A DNA stretch of 64,000 nt from positions 302,222 through 366,221 of the forward strand of contig NZ_CP029211.1 of the NCBI RefSeq assembly GCF_003100395.1, given 5' to 3'. The notes below the pieces were generated by a model. It searched no databases. It worked only from the letters and a program-made list of their open reading frames with translations, and had not been told where the DNA came from. Each line of letters starts with the position of its first letter. Position 1 is the first letter of the stretch. Positions 17,873 to 28,350 of this stretch are shown piece after piece. The DNA comes from Aquabacterium olei. GTDB taxonomy: Bacteria; Pseudomonadota; Gammaproteobacteria; Burkholderiales; Burkholderiaceae_C. A program made the position numbers and the translations under genes.

Positions 17873-19480
17873 TCACGTCCTGCGTGCATCGTCACGCTGG
17901 GCCCATTCCACGTTGGGTCCAGAAGCGGTGACAGTTGCATCACGCCGCCAGGCAGGGGCGCTCTGCTTGGCGGCCCTCGCCGCGTTGGGCTGGGGGGGCG
18001 CCACAGCGCTGAAGCGGTAGGCCCCCAGCGACGAACGCTTGGCCAGCCATCGATAGCTGAAGGTAAAGCCCGGCCAGTTGGTGCTGTTGTGCCCGTTCTT
18101 GTCCACATACCAGCTATTGCATCCTTGCCAGACGGTTGACCTCAGACGCGCTTGAACCCAGCTGTTGAACCGGGTGTAGCGATCTGCGTCGACCTCGACG
18201 GTTTGGGCATCGGCTTTGCGCGCAGCCTGCAGGCAACGGATCACGTGCGCGATCTGGCTTTCGAGCATGTAGACGATGGAGCTGTGCCCCAGGTTCGTGT
18301 TCGGGCCATACAGCATGAAGAAGTTGGGAAAGCCCGGCACGGTCATGCCCAGGTAGGCTTGCGCGCCTTGACGCCACGCTTCGTTGAGGTCCGTGCCATT
18401 GCGGCCCGTGATCTTCATTGGCGCAAGGAAGTCGGTGGCCGCAAAGCCCGTGCCGTAGATGATCGCGTCGAACGGATGGTGTCGACCATCCGATGTCTCG
18501 ACGCCATCGGGGGTGATGCGGCGGATGCCTTCGGTGGCCAGTCGGACATTGGATTTGGCCATGGTGGCCAAATAGTCGTTGGACAGCAGGATGCGTTTGC
18601 ATCCGATCGGGTAATCAGGGGTCAGACGCTCGCGCAGATCGCGGTCGACCACCTGGCGGCGCAACAGGGCTTTGAAGGGCAGCCCCACCGCCAATTGCAT
18701 CAAGGACTTGATGCGCGTGAAACTGATCGCGCGCGTTTCGTACTGCATGTAGATGCGTGCGCGATGCAGCTTCATGGTCCAGGGCAGCTTGGCGAACAAA
18801 GCCTTGCGCCAGGCTGCATAAGCGCCATCCGGTCGCGGAAGAATGTACGCGGCGGACCGCTGGAACACCGTCAGTTCGCCCACCTTGTCGGCGATGGCGG
18901 GAACGAACTGGATGGCTGAGGCCCCGGTGCCGATGACCGCCACTTTCTTGCCGCTCAGGTCATGGGCATGGTCCCAATGGGCCGAGTGAAAGGCGTGACC
19001 CTTGTACTGGTCGAGACCGTCCAGTTTCGGGTAGGCGGGTTTGCTCAACTGCCCCGTCGCGGTGATGAGATACCGAGTCTGGAACGCCAGGCCTTGGGCG
19101 GTGGTGACCGTCCAGATGGCGCGTTGTTCATCGTAGCTTGCGCTTGCCACCTCGCAGCCAAACTTGATTTTCGAGCGCAGCCTGTGCTTCTCCGCGCAGC
19201 GCACCAGGTACTGGTAGATCTCGGCCTGGGGCGCGAAAACGCGGGACCACCTCGGATTGGGCTCGAATGAAAACGAGTAGAGGTGGGAGGGAACATCACA
19301 GGCGGCGCCAGGGTAGGTGTTGTCCCGCCACACGCCACCGAAATCGTGCTGCTTTTCCAGGATCAGCAATTCGCCCAAGCCGGCCTTCTGCAAGGCGACG
19401 GCCATCCCAATGCCTCCGAAGCCAGCGCCGATGATGATGGCGTCCAGTGGGACATTTTTGTGTTGGCCAATGCTTTTCAT
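17873..19480 (-). CDS. Flavin-containing monooxygenase of the Baeyer-Villiger type
   Basis: 535 residues. Two Rossmann motifs are visible: GAGFGG at 18-23 for FAD and GTGASA near 187 for NADPH. Between them is the Baeyer-Villiger fingerprint, read here as YKGHAFHSAHWD (pattern FxGxxxHxxxW with Tyr in the first place). The typical GVWRDNTYPGAACD segment near the N-terminus is also there. The likely reaction is oxygen insertion next to a ketone using NADPH and O2. The divergent AraC regulator at 19600 and the downstream hydrolase suggest an inducible ketone or cyclic-ketone degradation unit. Confidence 0.85.
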   Translation of the reverse strand: MKSIGQHKNVPLDAIIIGAGFGGIGMAVALQKAGLGELLILEKQHDFGGVWRDNTYPGAACDVPSHLYSFSFEPNPRWSRVFAPQAEIYQYLVRCAEKHRLRSKIKFGCEVASASYDEQRAIWTVTTAQGLAFQTRYLITATGQLSKPAYPKLDGLDQYKGHAFHSAHWDHAHDLSGKKVAVIGTGASAIQFVPAIADKVGELTVFQRSAAYILPRPDGAYAAWRKALFAKLPWTMKLHRARIYMQYETRAISFTRIKSLMQLAVGLPFKALLRRQVVDRDLRERLTPDYPIGCKRILLSNDYLATMAKSNVRLATEGIRRITPDGVETSDGRHHPFDAIIYGTGFAATDFLAPMKITGRNGTDLNEAWRQGAQAYLGMTVPGFPNFFMLYGPNTNLGHSSIVYMLESQIAHVIRCLQAARKADAQTVEVDADRYTRFNSWVQARLRSTVWQGCNSWYVDKNGHNSTNWPGFTFSYRWLAKRSSLGAYRFSAVAPPQPNAARAAKQSAPAWRRDATVTASGPNVEWAQRDDARRT

Positions 19481-19599
19481 TTTCGAATCTCGCAGTGCGG
19501 CGTGGTGATGCTCCGTCGGGCTGGATCATCGGCACAACGCGCCGCATCGAGAAGGTTGGGTAGGGACAAATGCTTTATGATTTGGGCCAATCCCCTTGA

Positions 19600-20643
19600 A
19601 TGAATGCCATGCGCTTTCTGGATTTCAACCGCAGTGCCGCCAGCGTCAGGATCCTGGTCGAGTTCGGCAGAGAGCGTGGCCTGAAGCCGGCCCAGCTGCT
19701 GGCCGGCAGTGGTCTCAAGGAACGGGATCTCATCAACCCCAACGTCGAGTTGAACGCCAGTCAGGAACTGCGCGCTGTTGAAAACCTGATTCGGGCGTGC
19801 CCCCAATCGGGCTTGGGGCTGGAAGTCGGGATGCGATACAACTTCGCCTCGTACGGCTTCTGGGGTCTTGGCTTGCTTTCGAGCGCGACCGCGGCGGACG
19901 CTTTGGCGCTTGCGCTCCGCTTCATTCCTTTGACCTTCGCTTACTGCCACATTTCCAGTTCGCTGGACGACGAGTGGTGCACCGTGAGCTTCGATGAACC
20001 TGAACTCGATCTGGCCGTGCAGCGCTTCCTGGTGGAGCGGGACGTGGCAGCGGCTGCGCGCCTGATCAAGGAAACGTTCGGCTCCCGGTTCGTCCTGTCA
20101 AAGTTCCTGCTCAAAAGCACCTCGTGCGTGGATGAGGCCATGTGCACGGCGATCGAAAATGAGGTGGGCGTCCGACCGCAGCTGGGGGCCAGGTCCAACA
20201 GCCTCTCTTTTGACAGGCGTTTGCTGTCCCTGGCCTTGCCCCAGGCCAATCCCATCACCGTGGCGATGTGCGAGAAGGCATGCGAAGAGTTGATCGAACG
20301 CAGGCGTGTGCGTTCAGACACGGCTGAGCGCGTTCGCCAATACCTCGCCATGACGCCCCTCCATGCCGCGCCAGACCTTGCCCAGGTGGCAGACTGGATC
20401 GGCATCAGCGACAGAACGTTGAAGCGGCGTCTTCAGGATGAGGGGACAACGTTCAGAGCACTGACGGCAGAGGTGCGCGGCGGCCAGGCCAAAGAGTTGC
20501 TCGCCGACGAAAGGCTGTCGCTGACCGACATTGCGGAGCGCATGGGTTTCAGCGATCTGTCCAGCTTTTCCCAAGCGTTCAAACGTTGGTTCGGGGTGGC
20601 ACCGAGCGCGCTGCGAGGCGATGCGCGGGGCGGGGATGGTTAA
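19600..20643 (+). CDS. AraC-family regulator, OruR/arabinose-binding-domain type
   Basis: 347 residues: an N-terminal arabinose-binding-like effector domain (about 1-210) and a C-terminal double helix-turn-helix (about 245-340) with VADWIGISDRTLKRRLQDEG and the second helix ending IAERMGFSDLSSFSQAFKRWFG, the AraC signature. It is divergent from the monooxygenase (120 bp between starts), the usual position for its activator. Its last 65 bp overlap the end of the convergent amidase gene. Confidence 0.88.
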   Translation: MNAMRFLDFNRSAASVRILVEFGRERGLKPAQLLAGSGLKERDLINPNVELNASQELRAVENLIRACPQSGLGLEVGMRYNFASYGFWGLGLLSSATAADALALALRFIPLTFAYCHISSSLDDEWCTVSFDEPELDLAVQRFLVERDVAAAARLIKETFGSRFVLSKFLLKSTSCVDEAMCTAIENEVGVRPQLGARSNSLSFDRRLLSLALPQANPITVAMCEKACEELIERRRVRSDTAERVRQYLAMTPLHAAPDLAQVADWIGISDRTLKRRLQDEGTTFRALTAEVRGGQAKELLADERLSLTDIAERMGFSDLSSFSQAFKRWFGVAPSALRGDARGGDG

Positions 20644-22153
20644 ACACGGCGTTTCGCGGATGGGCGATTCCGTCGGTGACTTCGGCCAGCAAGGCCGCGA
20701 ACTGCACCGTCTCGCGGTCCATGCGCGGCGCTCCGATGATTTGCACGTTCACCGGCAAGCCACTGGGCGTCAACGCGACTGGCGCGCTGGTCGCCGGGAG
20801 TCCCATGAGCGTCGCCGGGGCGATCCACATGAACAAATCGGAATAGTGGCGGCGTTGGCCGTTCACGGTGATGCGGCGGTTGGCCATCAGCCCCTGGACA
20901 TGCTCGAACGCAGGGGTGAAGGTCGGCGGTGCCAGGATGATGTCGTAGCGATTCAGCACCGTGCCAATGAAGGCTTCACGCAGGTGGTTGGCGTGCTCCA
21001 CGACGTCAAACCAACCGCCTAACTTCATGGTCATGCCGTCCACGAAGCGGTCAAGGCTGTGCGGCAGGCACATGACCTTACCCAGGTGGCGCATCAGCGG
21101 TGCCGTCGCCCGGCCAAGGGGCGCAACCATGCCTTGGGCTCGGCGCTCCGCCCCGGTGAGCCAGGCACCCATCAGCGCACCCATTTGCTTGAAATAGGGC
21201 GGATAAAGTTCATGGAGGCCCAGGCCGGGAGGCGCGCCGATGTCGATCTGTGCACCGGCAGCCCGCAACCGTTGCGCCAGTTCCTGGTACACCGCCGTCA
21301 TGTCCAGGTCGATGGGACAGTCCGGATCGTCCACCCACATCAGCACGCGGTACTGGTCGAGCCGTTCGTGGCGGGGCAAGGGCAGGTTGGCGTCCGCGGC
21401 CATGATGTCGAGCAGCAGCCGCAGATCCTCGGCCGAGCGGGCCATGGGCCCGGGAACCCCCAAAGGTGGCTCCGACAGGTGGCCAGGCTCGCCCGGGATG
21501 TGGCCCCTCAGGGAAATGAGGCCATGGGTGGCCTTGTGGCCGTATATGCCGCAGAAATGCGCGGGGATGCGGATGGAGCCGCCGATGTCGCTGCCGATTT
21601 CCAGCGGCGACATGCCCGTGGCCAGCGCCACCGCGGCGCCGCCCGATGAGCCGCCGCACGTGCGGGTGGGGTCCCAGGGATTGCGCGTTGTTCCAAAGAT
21701 GGGATTGAACGATTGCACGTCCAGCGCCTTGTACGGCACATTGGTCTTGCCGAAGGGAATGGCCCCGGCTTCAAGCACGCGCTGAATCACGGGACCAGGT
21801 TGCGTGGGACGGTGCTGGCGGTATTCGGGAGCACCCGCGGTGCAGGTCATGCCAGGCACTTCCCATGTGTCCTTCACGGTCATGGGAAGGCCGTGCAGCG
21901 GCCCCCAGTGCTCGCCCTGACGGCGAGCCTGATCGGCCTTGTCGGCGCGCGCGCGGGCTGACGCGAGATTCTGGTCCACGATGGCGTTCAGGCCAGGGTT
22001 GAATGCCTCGACCCGCGCAATGTAGCTTTCCAGCAGGTCACGTGAACTGAAGTTGCCTGCGTGCAACCCGGCCAGCGCCTGCGTGGCGCTGAGGAAATGC
22101 AAGGGAATGGACGTCACTTGAGGAGCCTGGACATGGTAGGTGATGCAGGACAT
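20579..22153 (-). CDS. Amidase (amidase-signature family)
   Basis: 524 residues. The Ser-cisSer-Lys triad of the family is readable: Lys94 in TVKDTW, the GGSSGG box at 167-172 with the cis-Ser, and the nucleophile Ser193 in GSDIGGSIR. The family cleaves amide bonds of small molecules, and members are often misnamed as GatA; no gatB or gatC is nearby, so a catabolic amidase is more likely. The start at 22153 has no clear ribosome binding site. The divergent AraC gene at 22217 was probably its regulator before it was broken by the insertion sequence. Confidence 0.85.
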   Translation of the reverse strand: MSCITYHVQAPQVTSIPLHFLSATQALAGLHAGNFSSRDLLESYIARVEAFNPGLNAIVDQNLASARARADKADQARRQGEHWGPLHGLPMTVKDTWEVPGMTCTAGAPEYRQHRPTQPGPVIQRVLEAGAIPFGKTNVPYKALDVQSFNPIFGTTRNPWDPTRTCGGSSGGAAVALATGMSPLEIGSDIGGSIRIPAHFCGIYGHKATHGLISLRGHIPGEPGHLSEPPLGVPGPMARSAEDLRLLLDIMAADANLPLPRHERLDQYRVLMWVDDPDCPIDLDMTAVYQELAQRLRAAGAQIDIGAPPGLGLHELYPPYFKQMGALMGAWLTGAERRAQGMVAPLGRATAPLMRHLGKVMCLPHSLDRFVDGMTMKLGGWFDVVEHANHLREAFIGTVLNRYDIILAPPTFTPAFEHVQGLMANRRITVNGQRRHYSDLFMWIAPATLMGLPATSAPVALTPSGLPVNVQIIGAPRMDRETVQFAALLAEVTDGIAHPRNAVFNHPRPAHRLAARSVPPRTNV

Positions 22154-22216
22154 TGTCTGGGGGGAGGGTTCGACACCACTCTTCAGCTTCGGACAAGTCG
22201 CTTATCATTTTTGGCC

Positions 22217-22999
22217 ATGGACCTCCACACCCTGCCTTGTGTGTTCGCACAGACTTACCTCGAATTGGTTTCAGAGTTGGGCTGGTCCAGGCGCGACGTG
22301 CTACGGCAGGCGGGTCTCACAGCGAGACAAGTCAATGCCGCCAGCGGCATGGGATTGGAGGCTTACAGGCGCCTGCTTCTGGCGGTCCGTGACGCGGCGC
22401 TGCGGGCTGGCAGCGGTACGGCAGTGGGCATCGAGATGGGTTGGCGACTGCCGCCCACGGCCTTTGGCCCGTTGGGCATGGCCCTCCTGTCTTCCGCGAC
22501 GCTCGGCGATGCACTGGCGCTCACTGAGAAATACTGGCCGCTCTACGGCATGGGTTTGACTTTCCTGGTGCGTCAGGAGCGGGACCTGTGCGTGTTGGAG
22601 TTTGCCGCGCTGCCCTTCGTGCCGCCTGATGTGCGAGACATCGTGCTGGAGTCGGTCATGGCCAGCATCTACCGCAGCACAGTGGCACTGGCGGGCGTCA
22701 ACGCTCTGCGAGGCCAAGTCTGGTTCGACTTCCCGGAGCCGCCCCACGCGGCCGGGGCGCGGCGCCGCCTGGGTGATGTGCGTTATGGCATGCCGGCGAC
22801 GCAGTGGCGGGTGTCCAGTGCCGGGTTGGACCAACCCTTACCCATGGCCAATGCTGTGAGCCTGCGTCAAGCCATCGCGCAATGCGAACTGGAGCTCACA
22901 CAGCGCCTGCATACGCGTGCGGGATTGGTCAGTGAGGTAAGTCGGTTACTGGCGCTGGGCGTGAACCGCCCCGGCTTCTGCGGAGGCCAGTTGCTTTGA
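22217..22999 (+). pseudogene. AraC-family regulator truncated by an insertion sequence
   Basis: The first 248 codons are an intact effector domain like that of the regulator at 19600 (for example GPLGMALLSSATLGDAL against a similar GLGLLSSATAADAL there). At 22962 the frame enters the left end of the IS and stops after 12 foreign codons at 22999. The C-terminal DNA-binding helix-turn-helix domain is missing and is not found beyond the IS, so the protein cannot work as a normal AraC activator. The start at 22217 is 63 bp from the divergent amidase start. Confidence 0.85.
22962..22987. repeat. IS left terminal inverted repeat
   Basis: It begins TGAACCGCCCCGGCTT and ends GGAGGC, pairing with 24254-24279 at 22 of 26 positions. 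It lies inside the broken AraC gene. Confidence 0.85.
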
Positions 23000-23000
23000 G

Positions 23001-24226
<1,226 letters not shown>

Positions 24227-24253
24227 CTTGGCTCCATCATCTCAAACGAGGGA

Positions 24254-24279
24254 GCCTCCTTCAAAGCCGGGGCGGTTCA
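24254..24279. repeat. IS right terminal inverted repeat
   Basis: Its complement begins TGAACCGCCCCGGCTTTG and matches the left repeat except for four central bases. It directly abuts the coding fragment of the older IS. Confidence 0.85.
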
Positions 24280-24484
24280 GCCTGGCCTCATTGATCCACT
24301 TGTACAGGCTGTGCGCGCTGACGCCCAAACGACTCGACACATCGGCCACCGTGTGGCCGCGTTCGGTCACTTGCTTGACCGCCTCGATCTTGAATTCTTC
24401 AGGGTAACGCTTGGTGCTCATCTCGGCTCCTTCTGGGCCAGTAGTTTGAGGCTCACAAGCGTCTAGGAGCTCCGGGGCGATTCA
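24280..24484 (-). pseudogene. 5' end of a second IS3-family element (orfA fragment)
   Basis: On the minus strand the piece begins at 24484 with a different terminal repeat (TGAATCGCCCCGG), then an ATG at 24421 opens 47 codons of an OrfA (MSTKRYPEEFKIEAVKQV, later GVSAHSLYKWINEAR). The frame is cut at 24280 by the right end of the intact IS. The rest of this element is not to the left of that IS, so a deletion accompanied or followed the insertion. Confidence 0.85.
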
Positions 24485-24716
24485 TGATGATGATCCAGTG
24501 CCCCTTCCACTGATCCAGTGCGCGACTGAAATCGGACTCTTCTAACCGATAAGCTGCGCGAACCATGTTGTCGTCCAGGAGCAGCCTTATGGCGCGAAGG
24601 ATGTTGGACTTGCCCGCGCCGTTCTCGCCGATGATGGTATTGACGCCACGCTGAAACGTCAGATTGGTGTTCTTAAAGTTTCTGTAGTTGACCAGCGTAA
24701 GTTTGGAGATGTGCAT
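24485..24716 (-). pseudogene. OLD-type/AAA ATPase-nuclease, N-terminal remnant
   Basis: About 77 codons from the ATG at 24716. MHISKLTLVNYRNFK and the Walker A GENGAGKSN (near residue 31) are the opening of the ABC-type ATPase domain of OLD-family endonucleases and RecF/SMC-like proteins. The rest, including Walker B and any TOPRIM nuclease domain, is gone; the frame runs into the end of the older IS and stops. It is AT-richer than its neighbours, which suggests acquired DNA, possibly a former phage-defence gene. Confidence 0.75.
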
Positions 24717-25170
24717 ACATTTGGCCCTCGTGCTCCCTGGGGCGCCAGTTTCTAGTTAGTTGTAAGCTATCGTAGCGTACCTGGGATGGCGAGAACGTCG
24801 GCCCTGGCGCCAATTGCCATAAGCCCCGCAAGAAGAGCGGTTGTCAACACGAGAGCGCCCGGTCTGGACGGACGTCGATCGCGCCAGCCGTTAATTGCGG
24901 ATAGCGGCAGTGCTGCTGGAAAAGCGGCACACGAAATGGTGACACTTGGCCTCGCCGCGTGCTAGGCAGTCACTCAGCGCGTTGCGCCTGCGCTAGCCGA
25001 GATCACGACCGCTACAGCAGCGATGGCTTACCGCAGGTACTCTCGCGGGATGAAGTGTCTGCAAGCAGATACCCACGAAGTCCGCTAATGGCCGGCAGCA
25101 GTCATCCGGCGTCGGGGCCTGACCGACCGCACCCGCTTCAGTTCAGTCCATCAGGGTTGGGTCGTCCCGC
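24717..25170. other. Gene-free stretch beside the IS scar
   Basis: About 450 bp with no convincing coding frame, RNA gene or repeat. A short minus-strand hydrophobic reading near 24780-24880 resembles a fragment of a membrane protein but has no start and is soon interrupted. Most likely this is debris from the same rearrangement. Confidence 0.5.
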
Positions 25171-26061
25171 TCAACCGCAACCACCCGCCCCCCGCGCCGC
25201 CAACCACGCCTTGGCAGACAAGCCCACCGTGCTTGAAAACGCCCGCGAAAGCGCCGCCGCACTGCCATAACCCAGCTCGTCCGCCAACTGCTTCAACGAC
25301 GCGCCTTCACTCAAGCGGCTTTGCGCCAGCGCCATGCGCCATGCCGTCAGGTACGCCGCCGGGGTCTGCCCCACCACCTCCCGGAACCGCGACGCAAACA
25401 CCGTCCGTGACATCCCGGCGCGCGCCGCCATGCGGTCCAGGTTCCATGCCTGCCCCGGTGCGTCGTGCATCGCCACCAGCGCCCTCGACAGCTGTGGGTC
25501 CGACAAGCCGGCAATCAGCCCCACGGGCCTGCCGATCTGCTCGGGCTGGTCAAGCAGCCACCGCAGCAGCTGGATCACGACCACCTCGAACAGCCGGTCT
25601 GCCAGCAGGCGATGGCCGCAACGCACCTGGTCGGTCTCGGCAAACAGCAGCTCCAGCGTGGCAGCCAGGCCCGGCACCTTGTCGAGCGGCAGCGTGATGA
25701 AGGGCCCCAAGGCACGCGCCAGCGGATGGCTCGCGCCTCCGTCAAAACGCAGTCGAGCGCAGGTGAAGTCGGAGCCGTCCACGGGCGCGTTGTGGAACCG
25801 ATGGGTGAACGGCACCGGGTACAGCAGCAGCGTCGGCTCGGTGAAGCGCAGGCGCTGGGTGCGGCCGCGCGCCGCCGGATGGCTGACCTCCAGTTGCCCG
25901 CGCCGCAGCACGTGCAGGTAGGCATGCCCCTCGGCCGCATCGAAGTGGGTGATGCCGCACAGCGCGCCTGCGTGGTGCAGCTGTGCACGCACGCGAAAGC
26001 GCTCCAGAAGCGAAGACAGGCGGTCGGGTGCGGGCTCGGGCGGTGGCGTACGAATGGTCAT
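25171..26061 (-). CDS. AraC-family regulator with cupin-type sensor
   Basis: 296 residues. The N-terminal half is a cupin-like AraC-binding domain of the cupin_6 type (FDAAEGHAYLHVLRRGQLEV); the C-terminal half has the double HTH (LDRMAARAGMSRTVFASRFRE and LKQLADELGYGSAAALSRAF). It is divergent from the carboxymuconolactone-decarboxylase-like gene with 92 bp between the starts, a very common pairing in proteobacteria, so that gene is the likely target. Confidence 0.85.
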   Translation of the reverse strand: MTIRTPPPEPAPDRLSSLLERFRVRAQLHHAGALCGITHFDAAEGHAYLHVLRRGQLEVSHPAARGRTQRLRFTEPTLLLYPVPFTHRFHNAPVDGSDFTCARLRFDGGASHPLARALGPFITLPLDKVPGLAATLELLFAETDQVRCGHRLLADRLFEVVVIQLLRWLLDQPEQIGRPVGLIAGLSDPQLSRALVAMHDAPGQAWNLDRMAARAGMSRTVFASRFREVVGQTPAAYLTAWRMALAQSRLSEGASLKQLADELGYGSAAALSRAFSSTVGLSAKAWLAARGAGGCG

Positions 26062-26153
26062 GTTTTCAGCACGTTTGGCAACCCATCATACGGGCCGTGT
26101 GCCCATACTGCGAACAGCCGGCTGCCAAACCATTCACTCAACTGGAGCACACC

Positions 26154-26687
26154 ATGTCACGCATCAACACCGACACCCACCTCGCCCCCGCCGCCAGCCA
26201 GCCCTTGCTGCAGCAGATTCAGCAGGCCTTCGGCAGCACCCCGCACATGTTCAAGGCGGTGGCCAACTCGCCTGCGGCCTTGAAGAGCATGTGGGCCTCA
26301 TTCGGTGCCCTCGGCCAGGGCACGCTGGGCGCGCAGCTGGGCGAGCAGATCGCCGTGGCCATTGCCAACCGCAATCGCTGCGAATACTGCCTGGCCGCGC
26401 ACACGGTGCTGGGGCAGAAAGCCGGTGCCTCGCTTGCTGCCATGTCGGCCGCTCAAGTGGGCGAGTCAGAAGACCCCCGGACGGCCGCCGCGCTGCGCTT
26501 TGCCTTGAAGGTGGTCGAACAGCGCGCCCACATTGATGCCACCGATGTGGCGGCCCTGCGTGATGCCGGCTTCAAGGACGAGCAGGTGGTCGAGATCATG
26601 GCCCACGTGGCCTTGAACCTGTTCACCAACTACATCAATGTGGCGTTCGACGTGCCGGTCGACTTCCCGAAGGTGGCGCTGAAGTAA
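26154..26687 (+). CDS. Carboxymuconolactone decarboxylase/AhpD-like protein
   Basis: 177 residues. The redox motif of AhpD-like peroxidase-related proteins is present (CEYCLAAH), within the helical CMD fold that also covers the C-terminal MAHVALNLFTNYINVAFD segment. Such proteins can act as alkyl-hydroperoxidase-type disulfide reductants; a true decarboxylase role is unlikely with a CxxC site. The divergent AraC gene probably controls it. The glutamine amidotransferase follows after 74 bp. Confidence 0.85.
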   Translation: MSRINTDTHLAPAASQPLLQQIQQAFGSTPHMFKAVANSPAALKSMWASFGALGQGTLGAQLGEQIAVAIANRNRCEYCLAAHTVLGQKAGASLAAMSAAQVGESEDPRTAAALRFALKVVEQRAHIDATDVAALRDAGFKDEQVVEIMAHVALNLFTNYINVAFDVPVDFPKVALK

Positions 26688-26761
26688 GCCGACCACGGCA
26701 TGATGGGTGCCATCGGCCATGCCCGAGCACCCCTCACCGACCCACCTCAGAGCGAACCACC

Positions 26762-27493
26762 ATGCACGTGCACTTCGTCATCCATGAAGCCTTTGAAGCA
26801 CCCGGCGCGTATGAAACCTGGGTGCAAAGCCGCGGCCACAGCGCGAGCCATTCGCGTGTGTACGCAGGCGATGCCCTGCCGCAGTCGGCTTCCGGGTTCG
26901 ACATGCTGGTGGTGATGGGCGGCCCGCAGTCGCCAACCACCACCCTCGCCGAATGCCCGCACTTCGACGCGCAGGCCGAATGCCAGCTGATTCGCCAGGC
27001 GGTGGAGGCCGGCCGTGCCGTGGTGGGTGTGTGCCTGGGTGCGCAGCTCATGGGCACTGCGCTGGGAGCCCGCCACGAGCACAGCCCGGAGAAGGAGATC
27101 GGCAAGTTCCCGATCACGCTGACCGAGGAAGGCCGCGCCAACCCATTGTTTGCGCGGTTCCCGCAGCAGCTGAGCGTGGGGCACTGGCACAACGACATGC
27201 CAGGGCTGACGGCCACGGCCAAGGTGCTGGCGCACAGCGAGGGGTGTCCGAGGCAGATCGTGGAATACGGGCCGCGCGTCTTTGGCTTTCAGTGCCACAT
27301 GGAGTTCACGCCCGAGGTGGTGGCCTTGCTGATCGAGGCCAGTGCGGGAGAGTTCGATGCCTTGAAGGCGCATCGCTTCGTGCAGCAGCCGGAGGCCCTG
27401 CGCGCCAACGACCACACCGAGATGAACCAGTACCTCTTCCATTTCCTGGACGCGCTGGCCGAGGCCTGTCAGGCCGCGGGCACCCGCGCATAA
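26762..27493 (+). CDS. Class I glutamine amidotransferase-like protein
   Basis: 243 residues of a stand-alone triad glutaminase. The nucleophile elbow is GVCLGAQLMG, the His and Glu are in FQCHMEFTPE. VVMGGPQSP is the oxyanion strand. No synthetase domain is attached or adjacent, and the family (GMP-synthase-glutaminase-like) includes gamma-glutamyl peptidases such as those acting on glutathione conjugates or polyamines. Its exact substrate is not readable. Confidence 0.82.
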   Translation: MHVHFVIHEAFEAPGAYETWVQSRGHSASHSRVYAGDALPQSASGFDMLVVMGGPQSPTTTLAECPHFDAQAECQLIRQAVEAGRAVVGVCLGAQLMGTALGARHEHSPEKEIGKFPITLTEEGRANPLFARFPQQLSVGHWHNDMPGLTATAKVLAHSEGCPRQIVEYGPRVFGFQCHMEFTPEVVALLIEASAGEFDALKAHRFVQQPEALRANDHTEMNQYLFHFLDALAEACQAAGTRA

Positions 27494-27498
27494 AGCTA

Positions 27499-27519
27499 AG
27501 CATCAGAAAAACTGATGCT
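27499..27519. terminator. Hairpin between the amidotransferase and etfB
   Basis: AGCATCAG and CTGATGCT pair perfectly over 8 bp with an A5 loop, 5 bp after the amidotransferase stop. No U-tract follows on the plus strand, so it is either a weak terminator or an operator for the etf genes that start 72 bp later. Confidence 0.4.
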
Positions 27520-27590
27520 GTCTGCTGTGGTGATGGGGCTGCCCACAATGCGGGCATTCCTTCCTTTCACCAACCAACAGCAGGCACAGC

Positions 27591-28340
27591 ATGAAGATCC
27601 TGGTCCCCGTCAAGCGGGTTGTGGACTACAACGTGAAGGTTCGCGTCAAGTCCGACGGCTCTGGCGTCGACATCGCCAACGTCAAGATGTCCATGAACCC
27701 GTTCGACGAGATCGCCGTGGAAGAGGCGACGCGTCTGAAGGAAAAGGGCATCGTCACTGAAATCGTGGCCGTGTCGATCGGCGTGGCCCAATGCCAGGAA
27801 ACCCTGCGCACCGCGATGGCCATTGGTGCCGACCGCGGCATCCTGGTCGAGACCGACGCCGAAGTGCAGCCCCTGGCCGTGGCCAAGGTGCTCAAGGCCC
27901 TGGTCGACAAGGAAAAGCCCGACCTGATCATCCTGGGCAAGCAGGCCATCGACGACGACAGCAACCAGACCGGCCAGATGCTGGCTGCGCTGGCCGACCT
28001 GCCGCAAGGCACGTTCGCCTCGAAGGTCGAAGTCGCTGACGGCCACGCCGTGGTCACCCGCGAAGTCGACGGCGGCCTGGAAACCGTGAAGCTCAAGCTG
28101 CCGGCTGTGGTCACCACCGACCTGCGCCTGAACGAGCCGCGCTATGTCACGCTGCCCAACATCATGAAGGCCAAGAAGAAGCCCCTGGAGACCGTCAAGC
28201 CGGCCGACCTGGGTGTGGACGTGGCCCCGCGCATCAAGACCCTGAGCGTCGCCGAGCCGCCCAAGCGCTCCGCCGGCATCAAGGTGCCCGACGTGGCCAC
28301 CCTGGTGAGCAAGCTCAAGAACGACGCCAAAGTGATCTGA
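27591..28340 (+). CDS. etfB: Electron transfer flavoprotein, beta subunit
   Basis: 249 residues, the normal EtfB size. The AMP-binding region signature is clear: [19 protein letters not shown] at the start and the ETF-beta motif [11 protein letters not shown] to [20 protein letters not shown]. It forms a heterodimer with EtfA that carries electrons from acyl-CoA and other flavin dehydrogenases. etfA follows after 10 bp. The strongly GC-ending codons suggest high expression. Confidence 0.96.
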   Translation: MKILVPVKRVVDYNVKVRVKSDGSGVDIANVKMSMNPFDEIAVEEATRLKEKGIVTEIVAVSIGVAQCQETLRTAMAIGADRGILVETDAEVQPLAVAKVLKALVDKEKPDLIILGKQAIDDDSNQTGQMLAALADLPQGTFASKVEVADGHAVVTREVDGGLETVKLKLPAVVTTDLRLNEPRYVTLPNIMKAKKKPLETVKPADLGVDVAPRIKTLSVAEPPKRSAGIKVPDVATLVSKLKNDAKVI

Positions 28341-28350
28341 GGAGTAACCC

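Noticed and set aside
20579..22153. GatA subunit of the tRNA amidotransferase
   Set aside because: The amidase signature is shared, but gatB and gatC are absent and the gene lies in a catabolic setting with an AraC regulator.
24780..24890. Hydrophobic minus-strand reading resembling a membrane-protein piece
   Set aside because: No start codon, quickly interrupted, too short to assign to any family.
26154..26687. True 4-carboxymuconolactone decarboxylase of the protocatechuate pathway
   Set aside because: The CxxC motif and the lack of pca genes nearby point to an AhpD-like redox protein.
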